Origin: an uncultured Arthrobacter sp.
GTDB taxonomy: Bacteria > Actinomycetota > Actinomycetes > Actinomycetales > Micrococcaceae
NCBI RefSeq assembly: GCF_947495145.1
Contig: NZ_CANLXP010000020.1
Location: 1-62,339, forward strand
Direction of reading: 5' to 3'
Length of the DNA: 62,339 nt
The notes beneath the pieces were generated by a model. The model did not search any database. It was given only the letters and a program-made list of their open reading frames with translations, and was not told the DNA's origin. A program made the position numbers and the translations under genes. Shown here in pieces: positions 42,198 to 52,463 of the stretch (within the stretch, counting starts at the first letter, position 1; every line of letters begins with the position of its first letter).

Positions 42198-43547
42198 ATG
42201 TCTGCACGAATCTGGATCCGAGACCCCCTCGCCATCTTCACCGCCAACGATTCCGACGCCGGTGGCGGGCTGGTGATCGAGGGCACCACCATCGTGGAGT
42301 TGGTAGGGGCGGGGGCGACGCCGTCCGGACAGTATGATTCCGTCTTCGACGCCCGGAGCCACGTAGTACTTCCAGGGCTCATCAACACGCACCACCACTT
42401 CTACCAAACCCTCACCCGGGCCTGGGCGCCCGTGGTCAACGTGCCGCTGTTCCCCTGGTTGGTGAACCTCTACCCGGTCTGGGCGCGCCTCACGCCACGC
42501 GATCTTGAACTGGCGACGACGGCGGCGCTCGCCGAACTCCTGCTCTCCGGCTGCACCACGGCCGCGGACCACCACTATCTGTTTCCGGACGGCATGGAGG
42601 ATTCGATCGATGTGCAGGTGTCGGTGGTTCGTAAGCTCGGCATGCGCGCCATGCTGACGCGGGGCTCCATGACACTCGGCGAGGACGACGGCGGCCTGCC
42701 GCCCCAGCAGACGGTGCAGGATGCCGAGGTGATCCTGGCGGACAGCGAGAGGCTGATCGGTGAATATCACGAACGCGGCTCAGGAGCGCAGGTCCAGATC
42801 GCGCTGGCGCCGTGCTCACCGTTTTCCGTGACGACGGAGATCATGAAAGCCAGTGCTGCATTGGCGGACCTGCATGATGTCCGGCTGCATACGCATCTTG
42901 CGGAAACGCTTGATGAGGAGGAGTTCTGCCGGGAACGCTTCGGTATGAGGACGGTTGAATACCTCGACAGCGTCGGATGGTTGGGACCGAGGACCTGGCT
43001 GGCGCACGGAATCCACTTCGACAGCTATGAAATTGCGGAACTTGGGGCCGCAGGAGTAGGCGTGGCGCACTGCCCCACCTCGAACATGCGGCTCGCCTCA
43101 GGCATTTGCAGGGCGATAGAGCTTGAGGAAGCCGGTGTCGCGGTAGGGCTGGGGGTGGACGGATCGGCATCGAATGACGCCTCCAACCTGATCCTCGAGG
43201 CCCGCCAGGCGCTCTATATCCAGCGACTGCGGTACGGGGCGGAGCGCGCTACGCCTGCCCAAGCATTGGGTTGGGCCACACGTGGGTCTGCCGCGGCTCT
43301 GGGACGCCGTGATATCGGGGAGTTGGCGGTCGGAAAGCAGGCAGACCTTGCGCTGTATCGCCTGGATGACCTTCGATTCTCGGGCAGCCATGATCCACTG
43401 TCTGCACTCCTGCTTTGCGGCGCTGACCGGGCTGACCGGGTGATGATTGCCGGTCAGTGGCGGGTGGAGGACGGCGCCGTCGTGGGGCTGGACCTCGAAT
43501 CGTTGATTGCGGAACATACGGCAGCGGCACGGCGGCTGGTCGGCTAG
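42198..43547 (+). CDS. 8-oxoguanine deaminase / amidohydrolase
   Basis: A 449-residue metal-dependent amidohydrolase. VVLPGLINTHHHFYQTLTRA is the typical 8-oxoguanine deaminase first metal motif, followed by ELLLSGCTTAADHHYLF, HTHLAETLDEEEF with the second His motif, LAHGIHFDSYEI, and late DGSASNDASNL with the metal-binding Asp. The enzyme converts 8-oxoguanine to urate, which is why it lies with the urate genes. Start ATG 42198 is preceded by GCCGGAAGGAACC. GGAAGG is about 8 bases upstream. Confidence 0.9.
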   Translation: MSARIWIRDPLAIFTANDSDAGGGLVIEGTTIVELVGAGATPSGQYDSVFDARSHVVLPGLINTHHHFYQTLTRAWAPVVNVPLFPWLVNLYPVWARLTPRDLELATTAALAELLLSGCTTAADHHYLFPDGMEDSIDVQVSVVRKLGMRAMLTRGSMTLGEDDGGLPPQQTVQDAEVILADSERLIGEYHERGSGAQVQIALAPCSPFSVTTEIMKASAALADLHDVRLHTHLAETLDEEEFCRERFGMRTVEYLDSVGWLGPRTWLAHGIHFDSYEIAELGAAGVGVAHCPTSNMRLASGICRAIELEEAGVAVGLGVDGSASNDASNLILEARQALYIQRLRYGAERATPAQALGWATRGSAAALGRRDIGELAVGKQADLALYRLDDLRFSGSHDPLSALLLCGADRADRVMIAGQWRVEDGAVVGLDLESLIAEHTAAARRLVG

Positions 43548-43606
43548 TCCCCTTCCGACTCGCCGTTAGCACGTTTATCATCTGTTTCTCATGTGCGTTC
43601 CATAGG

Positions 43607-44839
43607 GTGGAAGAGGACGTTTCCCGCCTATCGGAAGGCCTTGTGGACGCGCAGCCCAGAATTGATGATGGTCCCGGTGCGGGGCGCCGCGCCCTGATTG
43701 TCAGCACCTCCCGCGACCGCGGCGCCCTCGCGGCAGCACGGTCGCTGCGTTCCCACGGATGGACGGTAGGCGTCGGCACGCCCGAGGGCAGGGGGATGCT
43801 TTGCACGTCGCGGGCAGTCTCTGCCTGCCACATCGTTCCCCGCCCCCGTGGTGATGGCCGGGCGTTCATCGAAGGTGTCCGTGCCGCTGTGGAGTCCGGC
43901 GGGTACGACGTCGTTTTCGGCGGCGGTGACGACTGGATGGCTGCGCTCGCAACCTACCGCGATGAGATTCCGACGACGATCGCCCACCCCTCGCCGGAGG
44001 CGGTTGAACGGGCGCTGGACAAGGTCCTGCTCGCGGAAAGCGCGGCTCGCGTGGGGCTGGCGGCGCCGCGCACGGTACCGGCCACGCCGGACGCCGTCGC
44101 AGACTGGGACGGTCCAGTGGTGGTGAAATCCCGGGCACACTGGTCGCCCGGACAAACGCGCGCCCACCGAATCGAGGCGCGGCTTTTCGAGAGTATGGCC
44201 GCCGCGAAGGAGCGCGTCTATCATATGGAAAAGTCCGGCGCTGACCCGCTCCTCCAGGAGCCCATCAGCGGTCGGCTGGGCGCGCTCATCGGGTTCTTCC
44301 GGGAGGGACGCCTCGAAGGCAGGGTCCAACAGGAGACCCCGCGGCTCTGGCCCACGCCGAACGGCGCCTCGGCGCGGGCGCGTACCGTGGCCGTCAATCA
44401 GGCGCTCGCGGAGAAGGTAGAGGCGCTGCTCACGGACATCGGCTGGTGGGGTCTGGTGGAGCTGCAGTTCCTTACCGACGACGACGGCGTTTCCCACCTC
44501 ATCGATTTCAACGGCCGGTTCTTCGGGTCGATAGCCCTTACCAATGCTGCCCGCCCTGGACTGGCAGATGCGTGGGGAAGGCTGGCGCTCGGGGAGACGG
44601 TGCCGCACCTGACCGACGCACCGGCAGGGTTCCGGTACGCGTGGACGGCGGGGGACCTGCGCCGCGCGCGCATAGAGCGGCGCGGCGGGCTTGTTGCCGA
44701 CGTCGTTGATACTCTCCGTTGGGCGAGCCTGGCCCAGCACAGTGTGTGGAGCCTTCGGGATCCAGCCCCAACGGTGCACCTGATCACTTCCAGGTTTCTG
44801 CGGGACAAACCGGTCACGCTCCGGCCTTCCGCCGCCTAG
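43607..44839 (+). CDS. ATP-grasp domain protein
   Basis: A ~410-residue protein with a pre-ATP-grasp Rossmann region (ALIVSTSRDRGALAAARSLRSHGWTVGVGTPEGRG) and an ATP-grasp core (WDGPVVVKSRAHWSPGQ, PLLQEPISGRLGALIGFFREG, GWWGLVELQFLTDDDGVSHLIDFNGRFFGSIALTNAARPGLADAWG with catalytic Asn/Asp in DFNGR). Related proteins ligate carboxylates to nucleophiles, often in cell-envelope or exopolysaccharide loci. The start is uncertain: GTG 43607 follows a TATCAT box, whereas GTG 43643 has a GGAAGG site. It converges with the MurJ-like gene. Confidence 0.75.
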   Translation: MEEDVSRLSEGLVDAQPRIDDGPGAGRRALIVSTSRDRGALAAARSLRSHGWTVGVGTPEGRGMLCTSRAVSACHIVPRPRGDGRAFIEGVRAAVESGGYDVVFGGGDDWMAALATYRDEIPTTIAHPSPEAVERALDKVLLAESAARVGLAAPRTVPATPDAVADWDGPVVVKSRAHWSPGQTRAHRIEARLFESMAAAKERVYHMEKSGADPLLQEPISGRLGALIGFFREGRLEGRVQQETPRLWPTPNGASARARTVAVNQALAEKVEALLTDIGWWGLVELQFLTDDDGVSHLIDFNGRFFGSIALTNAARPGLADAWGRLALGETVPHLTDAPAGFRYAWTAGDLRRARIERRGGLVADVVDTLRWASLAQHSVWSLRDPAPTVHLITSRFLRDKPVTLRPSAA

Positions 44840-44849
44840 AGGCAGTGCA

Positions 44850-46382
44850 TCAGCGGCGCCGTGCCGCCCGAAGCATATCGAGCGGCACCCGGCCCTCGGG
44901 AGCACGCAGCACAATCAGCCCGAGCGTGTAGGTGCCGCAGACGCCAAGCGCGACGACGGCGGCCGTCACCAGCGCCGGTCCGGCAACGAGGTTAAGCAGG
45001 AGAATACCGACAGCGCCCGCGACAACGGCCAACAGCGCCGCGCGCGCCAGGAGGACGAGAGCCGCACGCAAGTCGACGCCGTCGTGCCTGCTTTTGAGAA
45101 GCCACGCATTTGCGACTGCGGCAAGGACCAGCGAGGCGCTCGTCGCCAGCGCAATACCGGCAACTCCCATCACCGGTGCCAGCAGAATGTCGCCCACCAC
45201 GTTGACCACCATGGCGAGAACCGAGATCACCACCGGTGCCTTCGCGTCACCGAGCGCGTACGCGGTGCTCACCACAACCTGCCGGCATCCCAGCGCCAGG
45301 AGCGCCGGTGCGTACCAGAGCACGGTGGTGGCGGTGGCTTCGATGTCCTCCCGCGAAAAGGCACCACGGCCGAAGGCCACTTCGACGAGCGGCTCAGCCG
45401 CGACCGCCAACACGATGCACAGCGGGACAAGGATGGTCACGGTAACGGAGAGCCCGCGGTTCACAAGCCGTTTGAGCTCCGGGAGGTTGCCCACGGAGGC
45501 ACTGATTGCCGGGTAGAGCGGCACCAGCAGGGAGGCGATGAGCAGCTGTTCCGGAAGGTTCACCAGCCGCCAGCCGTAGGAAAGCGCCGTGATGGCGCCC
45601 TCCTCGAGCGTCGAGCCCACCGCACGGTCCACCAGAGTGTTCACATTCCCGACGGCGCTGCCCACCAGCATCGCCGGGACGAGCACGGCGATCTCGCGGA
45701 AGCCGGGATCCTTCAGCTGCAGGCGCGGGCGTACCCGGGTGCCGAGGCTGCGCAGCGGCGGGAGCTGCAGCAGGAGCCGCGCACCGGAACCGACGACGAA
45801 TCCCACCGCGAGAGCGGTGATCCCATAGCGGGGACCGAAAAGACCGGCGGCCGCGATCATGATCAGGTTGAACGGCACGCCCTGCAGGGATGCCCAGGCG
45901 AAGCGGCCGTGTGACTGGGCCAGCGCTGCGAGGAGGTCGGTACCCGCAACCAGCACAGTAGCCACCAGCACAATGCGCGTGAGCGTGGCAGCGGTGGCTG
46001 TGGTGTCGGCGTCGAATCCTGGTGCGAGCAGGGAAGTGACCGGGCCGGCGAAGATCGCCATGATGACGCCGCCGATCCCCAGCACCACCATGGTGAGGGT
46101 GAAGGCGACGTCGAAGCCGGTATGACCCTTGCAGTTGCCGTCTTCAACCGCTGCTTCCCGGGAGACCACGGGTGTCGCGGAGCGGGCCATCGCGTAGGCA
46201 ACAAGGCCCAGCACGATGTTCATCAGCCCCTGGGCCACGAGGTAGGCGTCCAGCTCCGCACCTGCCCCGAAGACTGCTGCAATGACGACGTCACGGAGGA
46301 ACCCCAGGAGCGTGGAAACCGCAGTGAGCCCGGCGACAAGGACGGCAGCCCGGGAGATCGACTTACCCCCGGGTCTGGTCAC
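44850..46382 (-). CDS. MurJ/MviN-type flippase
   Basis: A 510-residue MOP-superfamily membrane protein with about 14 helices. TAVSTLLGFLRDVVIAAVFGAGAELDAYLVAQGLMNIVLGL near the N-terminus and PEQLLIASLLVPLYPAIS match MviN/MurJ lipid II flippases. At 510 residues it is a plain MurJ-like paralogue without the kinase-like C-terminal extension known in some actinobacteria. Whether it transports lipid II or another lipid-linked sugar is unknown. The adjacent convergent ATP-grasp gene hints at envelope polysaccharide. Confidence 0.85.
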   Translation of the reverse strand: MTRPGGKSISRAAVLVAGLTAVSTLLGFLRDVVIAAVFGAGAELDAYLVAQGLMNIVLGLVAYAMARSATPVVSREAAVEDGNCKGHTGFDVAFTLTMVVLGIGGVIMAIFAGPVTSLLAPGFDADTTATAATLTRIVLVATVLVAGTDLLAALAQSHGRFAWASLQGVPFNLIMIAAAGLFGPRYGITALAVGFVVGSGARLLLQLPPLRSLGTRVRPRLQLKDPGFREIAVLVPAMLVGSAVGNVNTLVDRAVGSTLEEGAITALSYGWRLVNLPEQLLIASLLVPLYPAISASVGNLPELKRLVNRGLSVTVTILVPLCIVLAVAAEPLVEVAFGRGAFSREDIEATATTVLWYAPALLALGCRQVVVSTAYALGDAKAPVVISVLAMVVNVVGDILLAPVMGVAGIALATSASLVLAAVANAWLLKSRHDGVDLRAALVLLARAALLAVVAGAVGILLLNLVAGPALVTAAVVALGVCGTYTLGLIVLRAPEGRVPLDMLRAARRR

Positions 46383-46518
46383 GAAAACCCACGCAATCCT
46401 TCCTCAGCGGCACAGTGCTGTGCCTGCGGGCCAGCGTTGACAGGATACATGCCTCTTTCCAGCACCCACCGGTGCGCGGAAGACTGGTGCCGGTACGCGC
46501 CCAACCGACGGAGGTCTA

Positions 46519-46884
46519 ATGAAACTGCAGCTCTCGGCCACAGTGCTCGATTCACCCGACGCGCGAGCGCTCGCCGACTTCTATCGGCGCCTCCTCGGGT
46601 GGGAGGCGAAGTTCGAAGACGACGACTGGGTCATGCTCAAAGCGCCCGACGGCGGAGCGGCGCTGTCTTTCCAGACCGAGCCGCAGTACGTCCGACCGGT
46701 ATGGCCCGCGGGCAGTGGTGACCCGCAGATGTCGATGCACCTGGACATTCACGTGGACGACCTCGACGCCGCTGGTGCGCACGCGCTTGAGCAGGGCGCT
46801 GAACTGGCCTCGTTTCAGCCGCAGGAAGGCGTCCGGGTATTTCTCGACCCAGCTGGCCACCCGTTCTGCCTCTTCATTGATTGA
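46519..46884 (+). CDS. VOC (glyoxalase-like) family protein
   Basis: A 121-residue VOC superfamily protein. LSATVLDSPDARALADFYRRLLGW is the conserved first betaalphabeta unit, and ADLDAAGAHALEQGAEL with ASFQPQEGVRVFLDPAGHPFCLF completes the fold. This small form lacks the full metal set of true glyoxalase I, so the reaction is unknown. CGGAGG precedes the ATG by 5 bases. Confidence 0.85.
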   Translation: MKLQLSATVLDSPDARALADFYRRLLGWEAKFEDDDWVMLKAPDGGAALSFQTEPQYVRPVWPAGSGDPQMSMHLDIHVDDLDAAGAHALEQGAELASFQPQEGVRVFLDPAGHPFCLFID

Positions 46885-46908
46885 TCGTTTCCTGCTCCCG
46901 GAAAGTAG

Positions 46909-48294
46909 CTAGCGTGATTCCCCGACGCTGGTTCCATCCGGGCTCCTCTCCTGGATGGTGCGGACAAGATCGGCGTGGGCGTCGTCCGTCAGCGGATACC
47001 ACTTCATCACAGCGACGGCGAGAAGCAGGACTATTGCTTGGGCAAGGCCGGCGGCAACCCGGATGCCGAGCTCCGCCGTCGCGCTTTGCTCTGTTGCCCC
47101 GGAGACGTAACCTCCCCAGGCGAGTGCGAAGGCGGCCAAACCACCGCCGAAAGCCATGCCGACCTTCCGCGTCGAGGCCAGCAGCGCATAGTTGGTTCCG
47201 TCGGTGCGGTGTCCTGTCTTCCATTCGCCGTATTCGACGGTGTCTGCAACCAGGGCCCACATCAGAATACTGACGGCAGCTGCTCCCGTCAGTGAGAGGA
47301 ACATGCCCGCGATCGCGAGCCAAACGAGTTCCGCCGGCGCGGCGAACACGAGAACACTGCCCACCACGCCCAGGAGGCCGCCGGCAACGTAGATGCTCCG
47401 CTTCCCCCAGCGCTGGACAAGGCGCGGGGCCACCAGGGCGAGGACAAGCGTGATCACAACCTGGGCGCCGGCGACAAACGCGAACAGTTCCAGGCGGCCA
47501 AGCACGTCGCGAAGGTAGAACAGCTTCGCGGTGTTCGTGACCACATTGGCCGTCATGAAGAACAGGGAACTGGCGCACAGAATCTGTAGCGGTACGTTCC
47601 GGGTCAGTGTCGCTTGGGCCTGTCGCAGTGTGAGCTTCGGCGCCGAGGCTGGAAGCTGTTCCCGGGTTGCCAGCGCAGTGAACAGGTACAGGAAGGTTCC
47701 GACGACGGCGAACGCTGCGGTCAGGATGGTGAGGACGGTTTGGATGTCGGCACCGTTTTCAAACTCCGGTGCAATGAAAATTCCGAGGAAAGCTGTGGTG
47801 GCCAGTCCGCCCATCGTCCTGGCGCTCGCCAGCCGGGCGCGGTCGCGGGGGTTCCGGGTGAGTGTGCCAGCAAGTGCCCCGTAGGGAACGTTCACCATGC
47901 TATAGGCGAAGCAGAATGCGAAGTAGGAAACGTAGGCGAAAGTTAGGGTGGCGGCGCGGTCGAGAACGTGGATGTGGAACATCGCCATGCACAGGCACAG
48001 CGGCACGGCGCCGAGCAGGAGGAAGGGGCGGAACTTACCGAGCCTGCGATGGTTGTTCCGGTCGGCGATCCTTCCGGCGAAGACGTCCGTTCCAGCATTG
48101 AAGAGCCCGGCCAGCAGCAGGAGGGTGCCGGCTGCGGCTGCCGGAATGCCTGCGACATCCGTGTAGTAGACGAGCAGGAACATTCCCACGGTGGAGAAAG
48201 TCATGCTGTTGGCGATGTCTCCGGTGCCGTACGCCGCGACGCTGATGGACGGAAGCCGCGCAGGAACACTGTGGCCTGTGAGACGGTCGGTCAT
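46909..48294 (-). CDS. GPH-family (glycoside/pentoside/hexuronide) cation symporter
   Basis: A 461-residue MFS transporter with the melibiose-carrier layout: GTGDIANSMTFSTVGMFLLVYYTDVAGI, FNAGTDVFAGRIADRNNHRRLGKFRPFLLLGAVPL (conserved D-x-x-x-G-x-x-x-D-R, then GKFRPF), NVPYGALAGTLTRNPRDRARL, and VADTVEYGEWKTGHRTDG in the second half, the diagnostic GPH motif. The start at 48294 removes a nonconserved leader. The sugar is unknown. Confidence 0.9.
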   Translation of the reverse strand: MTDRLTGHSVPARLPSISVAAYGTGDIANSMTFSTVGMFLLVYYTDVAGIPAAAAGTLLLLAGLFNAGTDVFAGRIADRNNHRRLGKFRPFLLLGAVPLCLCMAMFHIHVLDRAATLTFAYVSYFAFCFAYSMVNVPYGALAGTLTRNPRDRARLASARTMGGLATTAFLGIFIAPEFENGADIQTVLTILTAAFAVVGTFLYLFTALATREQLPASAPKLTLRQAQATLTRNVPLQILCASSLFFMTANVVTNTAKLFYLRDVLGRLELFAFVAGAQVVITLVLALVAPRLVQRWGKRSIYVAGGLLGVVGSVLVFAAPAELVWLAIAGMFLSLTGAAAVSILMWALVADTVEYGEWKTGHRTDGTNYALLASTRKVGMAFGGGLAAFALAWGGYVSGATEQSATAELGIRVAAGLAQAIVLLLAVAVMKWYPLTDDAHADLVRTIQERSPDGTSVGESR

Positions 48295-48464
48295 GATCCC
48301 CGCTTCTATGCTCCCTCGGGCTGATCCCGGGCAGCGCATTCGGAAAACGTTTTCTCATCAGCATAACGGTTGCGTGCGGCAACGGTTGAAAATCGACCGG
48401 GGATGGAAGGGCCCCAGACGGTGCTAAGGACCAACTGGTGCAGGTCAGCGGGGGTCGGGGAGGT

Positions 48465-49052
48465 TCAGGTGGCACCCTGCTCGGCATGGCGTGCCGCCGT
48501 CTCGATCCGTTCCCAGTGCTCAGCCCACTCCTCGGCGCTGCGCTGCGGCATGTTCGGATCGTCCGGTCCGCGCCCCGTGGCGCCGTCGAGCTGTTCGCGG
48601 AGGATGTCCGCGTGGCCGAGGTGCTGCGCGGTCTCCACGCACATGTGTACGAGTATCTGGTGCAGCGTCACCTGGCGGCGTTCCGGTGACCACCACGCCA
48701 CCTCCCCGACGGCGTCGAGCGGCAGCGCCTCGATGGTGGCGTCAGTGTGCGCCGCGGAGAAGTGGTGGAGCTCGATGATCTCCTCCCGGGTCTCCTCCGC
48801 GGTGAGCCACAAATCGGCTTCCGGGGCGGCGTCGTCGTCGAACCAGGGCAGGTCCCGGCCGCTGGGCCGGTTGAAAACCTCGCCGAAGTATCCCAGTTGC
48901 ACGCTGGCGACGTGCTTGACCAGGCCCAGCAGGTTGGTGCCCGTGGGAGTGAGCGGACGGCGCGCGTCATAGTCGCCAAGGCCTTCCACTTTGGCAAGCA
49001 GGTCGGCGCGGCGCAGGCGCAGGTAGCGGTGCAGAACCTCTTTGTCATTCAT
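48465..49052 (-). CDS. DinB family protein
   Basis: A 195-residue four-helix-bundle protein of the DinB/YfiT type. His residues in LVKHVASVQLGYFG, ELHHFSAAHTD and MCVETAQHLGHADILREQ form the typical three-His metal site. PTGTNLLGLVKHV is conserved. These proteins include mycothiol- or bacillithiol-dependent transferases. No partner is nearby. The start MNDKEVLHRYL at 49052 is preferred to 49076. Confidence 0.85.
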   Translation of the reverse strand: MNDKEVLHRYLRLRRADLLAKVEGLGDYDARRPLTPTGTNLLGLVKHVASVQLGYFGEVFNRPSGRDLPWFDDDAAPEADLWLTAEETREEIIELHHFSAAHTDATIEALPLDAVGEVAWWSPERRQVTLHQILVHMCVETAQHLGHADILREQLDGATGRGPDDPNMPQRSAEEWAEHWERIETAARHAEQGAT

Positions 49053-49094
49053 GGGTGGCACTCTACTGGCTGCCACCGACAGGAACTACGGCGC

Positions 49095-50750
49095 TCAGCC
49101 GGCTTCCAGGTCGCGGCGGCGGAACGAAAGCACCCCGGCAGTGGTCAGCAACAGTGCGATCAGCGCAGCCGCTGCAACGGGGACCGGATCCAGCTCTCCT
49201 GCGGGCGCCCTGGGCATCAGGCCGAACGGCTCAGCGTTGCTCACCGCCTCGGGCAGGTTCAGCAGAGGGCCGTACACCCCCACGATGATCGAAGCCAGAA
49301 GCACCACCCAGACCCACCAGCGACCTGCACTCAGCACGCCATAAGACACTGCGGCCAGACCGGCGAAGCTCATGACAAGGGGAAGGTAGACCAACCCTGC
49401 AAGGGCAAATTCCCATGCAAGGCCGGGATCTGCCACGGATATCCCTGCGCCCACGCCGAGGCCCAACCCGATGCCGAGGAGCATCACCGTTGAACCGAGG
49501 ACTGTGACCGCCAGCGAACTGAGCAGCCAGCGGGTGCGGCTGACGGAGGTGGTAAGGATGGCACCGGTGCGGCCGTCGGCTTCCTCGCCCCGAAGCCGAT
49601 TGACCGAGACCACTGCGTATACAGCCACCGCCATGGCGAAGTACGCGGTGAAGGAGGCGAGCGTTGCCCGTAGAACGTTACCTCCGGCCCCTTGGCCGAA
49701 GACCGCAGCCAGCTGGGGCTGCGCTTCGAAGCTCTCCACGATGCCCTGGCCCATGGAGCCGGTCAGCAGGGCGAAGATGGACAGTCCGATCAGCCATCCG
49801 ATAATGCTCCCGCGTTCCATCCGCAGAAGAAGTCCCGCCGGATGGATCAGGGATTTGCTGGCATTGCCCCGCCCGCTTCGAGCAGGCACCAGACCGGCAC
49901 CGAAGTCGCGGTGTGCGATTAGTAGCACTGCGATGACCAGCAGCACGGCGAAGAGCCCGACACACAGCAGGAGCGGCCACCACCGCAGGTCAGTGAACGC
50001 GCGCGTCTGCTGTGCCCAGGCGATGGGTGAAAACCAGGAAAGCGCGCTGCCTCCGAGGGCCTGGGCATCACCGACGCCGCGCAGGAGGAAAGCCAGTGCC
50101 AGCGCTGCACCCGCCATGCCTGATGCGGTGCGGGCATGTTCGCTGAGCTGTGCGGTGACTGCAGCTACGCCGCCGAATACGAGCCCCACCAGCGCCATCC
50201 CGGCAGACACGGCGAGAGTATCCGCGAGCACCAAATCGCTGCTAAGCAGGCCGGCGCCAAGAGCAGCACCGATGGCCGCGTTTGCCACCAGAAGGGTGAG
50301 GAGGGCCGCTGCCAACGGCGCACGGCGCCCGACCACGCCTGCCCGAACGAGTTCTGCGCGGCCGCTTTCCTCCTCCGCACGGGTATGCCGGATCACGAGG
50401 AAGATCGACATGAGGGCTGCGGCAATCGCGAGCATGCCGAGAAGCTCGTTGGTCACCATGGCACCGAAGGTGTAGTTGTTGATGCCGTACCCGGGGCCGG
50501 TAAGGAGTGCGCCGGATGGGTCCTGCATAATACTGGCGCGGGTCTGCAGTGCAGCCTGGTTCGGATAGGCAAGGGGAATCACAGTGCCGAAATAGGCGAC
50601 CATTCCGCCTATACCCAGCGCCCACACGGGGATGCGGACCCGGTCCGTACGGAGTGCAAACCTGAACAGGTGGCCCGTGCCCGTCAGGCTTCCCGCAGAG
50701 CGCTGGGATGAACGATGGTTCCGCTGATGTGCGATGGCTGTCGCGTTCAT
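49095..50750 (-). CDS. ABC-2-type exporter permease
   Basis: A 551-residue membrane protein with about 12 hydrophobic helices, fitting the large polyketide-antibiotic-exporter permease type, two fused 6-helix modules. The start overlaps the ATPase gene stop by 4 bases, so the two subunits are co-translated. [23 protein letters not shown] near the middle is the typical coupling loop, and a similar one ([20 protein letters not shown]) is in the N-terminal half. Confidence 0.88.
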   Translation of the reverse strand: MNATAIAHQRNHRSSQRSAGSLTGTGHLFRFALRTDRVRIPVWALGIGGMVAYFGTVIPLAYPNQAALQTRASIMQDPSGALLTGPGYGINNYTFGAMVTNELLGMLAIAAALMSIFLVIRHTRAEEESGRAELVRAGVVGRRAPLAAALLTLLVANAAIGAALGAGLLSSDLVLADTLAVSAGMALVGLVFGGVAAVTAQLSEHARTASGMAGAALALAFLLRGVGDAQALGGSALSWFSPIAWAQQTRAFTDLRWWPLLLCVGLFAVLLVIAVLLIAHRDFGAGLVPARSGRGNASKSLIHPAGLLLRMERGSIIGWLIGLSIFALLTGSMGQGIVESFEAQPQLAAVFGQGAGGNVLRATLASFTAYFAMAVAVYAVVSVNRLRGEEADGRTGAILTTSVSRTRWLLSSLAVTVLGSTVMLLGIGLGLGVGAGISVADPGLAWEFALAGLVYLPLVMSFAGLAAVSYGVLSAGRWWVWVVLLASIIVGVYGPLLNLPEAVSNAEPFGLMPRAPAGELDPVPVAAAALIALLLTTAGVLSFRRRDLEAG

Positions 50751-51667
50751 TGCGCCCGCCGCCCACCGGTGACAACGGAGGTCGTGTAGCCGTCCCCATA
50801 CTGGTGCAGGAAAAGCTCCTCGAGCGAGGGCGGCGTGCTGATGAGGCTGCGGATGCCCAGTGGAAGGAGGTGGGCCAAAGCAGCTGGCAGGGCGTCGTCG
50901 TCGGCTGTGAAATGAACTTTCTCCTCCTCGCTCCGAACGTCATGGACGCCCGGTATGGACGCCACCGTGGTCGCGTCGCCGTCGGATACGACCGCGACGG
51001 CGGTACGCCGAAGGTGCCGAAGCTCCGCCAGCGTCCCGCTTTGCACCGTTCGGCCCTGCCTGATGATGGTCACGCGGTCGCACAGGGCTTCCACCTCGGC
51101 GAGGATATGGCTGGAAAGCAGAACTGTGCGGCCGGCTGCCTTGACCTCCCGGATGCACGCCTGGAATTCGCGTTCCATCAGGGGGTCGAGGCCGGAGGTC
51201 GGCTCGTCGAGGATCAGGAGTTCGACGTCGCTGGCCAGCGCCGCGACGAGCGCCACTTTCTGGCGGTTTCCCTTGGAATAGGAGCGCGTCTTCTTTTTGG
51301 GATCAAGGTCGAAGCGTTCGAGCAGTTGGTTGCGTCGGGTGCGGTCTACTCCTCCCCGCAGTCCCGCGAGAAGGTCAATGGCCTCGCCGCCGGTGATCTT
51401 TGGCCAGAGGCTCACATCGCCCGGCACGTACGCAAGGCGGCTGTGAAGCTCGACGGCGTCCCATGGGTCGCGGCCGAAAATTCGTGCGGTGCCGGAATCC
51501 GCCCGGAGCAGTCCCAGGAGAATCCGGATGGTGGTGGACTTGCCGGAGCCGTTCGGTCCGAGGAACCCGTGAACCTCGCCGGGTTCGAGCGTGAGATCGA
51601 GTTGGTCGAGTGCGCGCACGGAGCCGAAGGACTTTTCCAGCTGACGCACTTCGATGGTTGCTGACAT
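50747..51667 (-). CDS. ABC transporter ATP-binding protein
   Basis: A 306-residue ATPase of the DrrA/CcmA type. Walker [44 protein letters not shown], signature [15 protein letters not shown], Walker [19 protein letters not shown] and H-loop [17 protein letters not shown] are complete. The C-terminal ~80 residues form the DUF4162-like regulatory tail. ATG 51667 has an AGAAGG site at 9 bases. It works with the permease as an exporter and follows a TetR gene in one operon. Confidence 0.92.
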   Translation of the reverse strand: MSATIEVRQLEKSFGSVRALDQLDLTLEPGEVHGFLGPNGSGKSTTIRILLGLLRADSGTARIFGRDPWDAVELHSRLAYVPGDVSLWPKITGGEAIDLLAGLRGGVDRTRRNQLLERFDLDPKKKTRSYSKGNRQKVALVAALASDVELLILDEPTSGLDPLMEREFQACIREVKAAGRTVLLSSHILAEVEALCDRVTIIRQGRTVQSGTLAELRHLRRTAVAVVSDGDATTVASIPGVHDVRSEEEKVHFTADDDALPAALAHLLPLGIRSLISTPPSLEELFLHQYGDGYTTSVVTGGRRAQ

Positions 51668-51744
51668 GAAAAACACCTTCTGGGAAGAGTGTTGAGTGTT
51701 GTGGGTTGAGCGGTGTTTGTGGGAGCGCGGGAGAGTCGGGAGGG

Positions 51745-52413
51745 TCAGGGCTGCGGTGGATCAACGACGTACAGGAGGTACGCGTCCAGCATCGAACGGT
51801 CGGCAAGAAGTCCCTGGGTGAAGAGCTCGGTGCTGGGAAGGCCCATTCGTGCGAGGTAGCCGCGCATGGCCCCGGCGATGTCGGAGGGGTCTTCCGGGGG
51901 GTTCAGCGTCAGGTCCAGCAGCAACGCACCGAATCCCTGAACCGTGAGGTAACGCGCCCGTGCCTTCTCATCCAGTGAAGGAAGAATGGTCCCGGCCTTG
52001 ACCCCTTCAGCAATCCACTCTTCCGCGTCCGCGGCGAAATGATCGATGAATGACCGCGCAAGATCCCCTCCTGCCTGCAGGCTCTGCAAGGCGTAGCCCA
52101 CCAGCGGTGCTGATTCGTCGACGGACGCCATGGCGAGCAGGAGTTCGTTGGCGGACGCGGGGCGGACGGCTCGTTCCTTGTATTCGCGGATTCTCTGAAG
52201 GACGTAGTCATCACAGGCTTCGCGGAGGCCCTGCTTTGAGCCGAAATGGTGGAGGATCAGCCCTGGGCTGACGCCGGCAGCGTCAGCGATAGTCCGCACG
52301 CTGACATTGAAGCCGGACCGGCCGAACAGCTCCACCGCCGCGTCACGCACTCTGGCGCGAGCGGTGAAATCGGAGCGGTCGGCGTCGGCCGCGTCCATCG
52401 CAACTGAACGCAT
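51745..52413 (-). CDS. TetR/AcrR-family regulator of the ABC exporter
   Basis: A 222-residue repressor. The HTH is [47 protein letters not shown] at about residues 17-65. The ATG at 52413 lies exactly 7 bases after a TAGCAT -10 (with TTGCCC 17 bases further up), so the mRNA is probably leaderless. The C-terminal domain is helical and ends in [23 protein letters not shown]. It is upstream of the ABC exporter genes in one operon and likely binds the palindrome at 52405-52418. Confidence 0.85.
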   Translation of the reverse strand: MRSVAMDAADADRSDFTARARVRDAAVELFGRSGFNVSVRTIADAAGVSPGLILHHFGSKQGLREACDDYVLQRIREYKERAVRPASANELLLAMASVDESAPLVGYALQSLQAGGDLARSFIDHFAADAEEWIAEGVKAGTILPSLDEKARARYLTVQGFGALLLDLTLNPPEDPSDIAGAMRGYLARMGLPSTELFTQGLLADRSMLDAYLLYVVDPPQP

Positions 52414-52440
52414 GTTCAATATGCTAAACCTGTGTTCAGT
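52405..52440. promoter_or_regulatory. Operator and leaderless promoter of the TetR/ABC operon
   Basis: TGAAC (52405-52409)-GCAT-GTTCA (52414-52418) is a perfect inverted repeat covering the start codon. A second GTTCAGT (52434-52440) pairs with ACTGAAC (52403-52409) as a wider repeat. On the minus strand TTGCCC, 17 bases and TAGCAT form the promoter. TetR autorepression is inferred. A LexA (SOS) box of the GAAC-N4-GTTC form is an alternative. Confidence 0.6.
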
Positions 52441-52463
52441 CGAGGGCAATGGGCGTCCGTGAG

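Noticed and set aside
52405-52418. Possible LexA (SOS) box GAACGCATGTTC
   Set aside because: The symmetric GAAC-N4-GTTC fits an SOS box, but it overlaps the start of a TetR gene with an exporter and is better explained as that regulator's own operator. I keep LexA only as an alternative.
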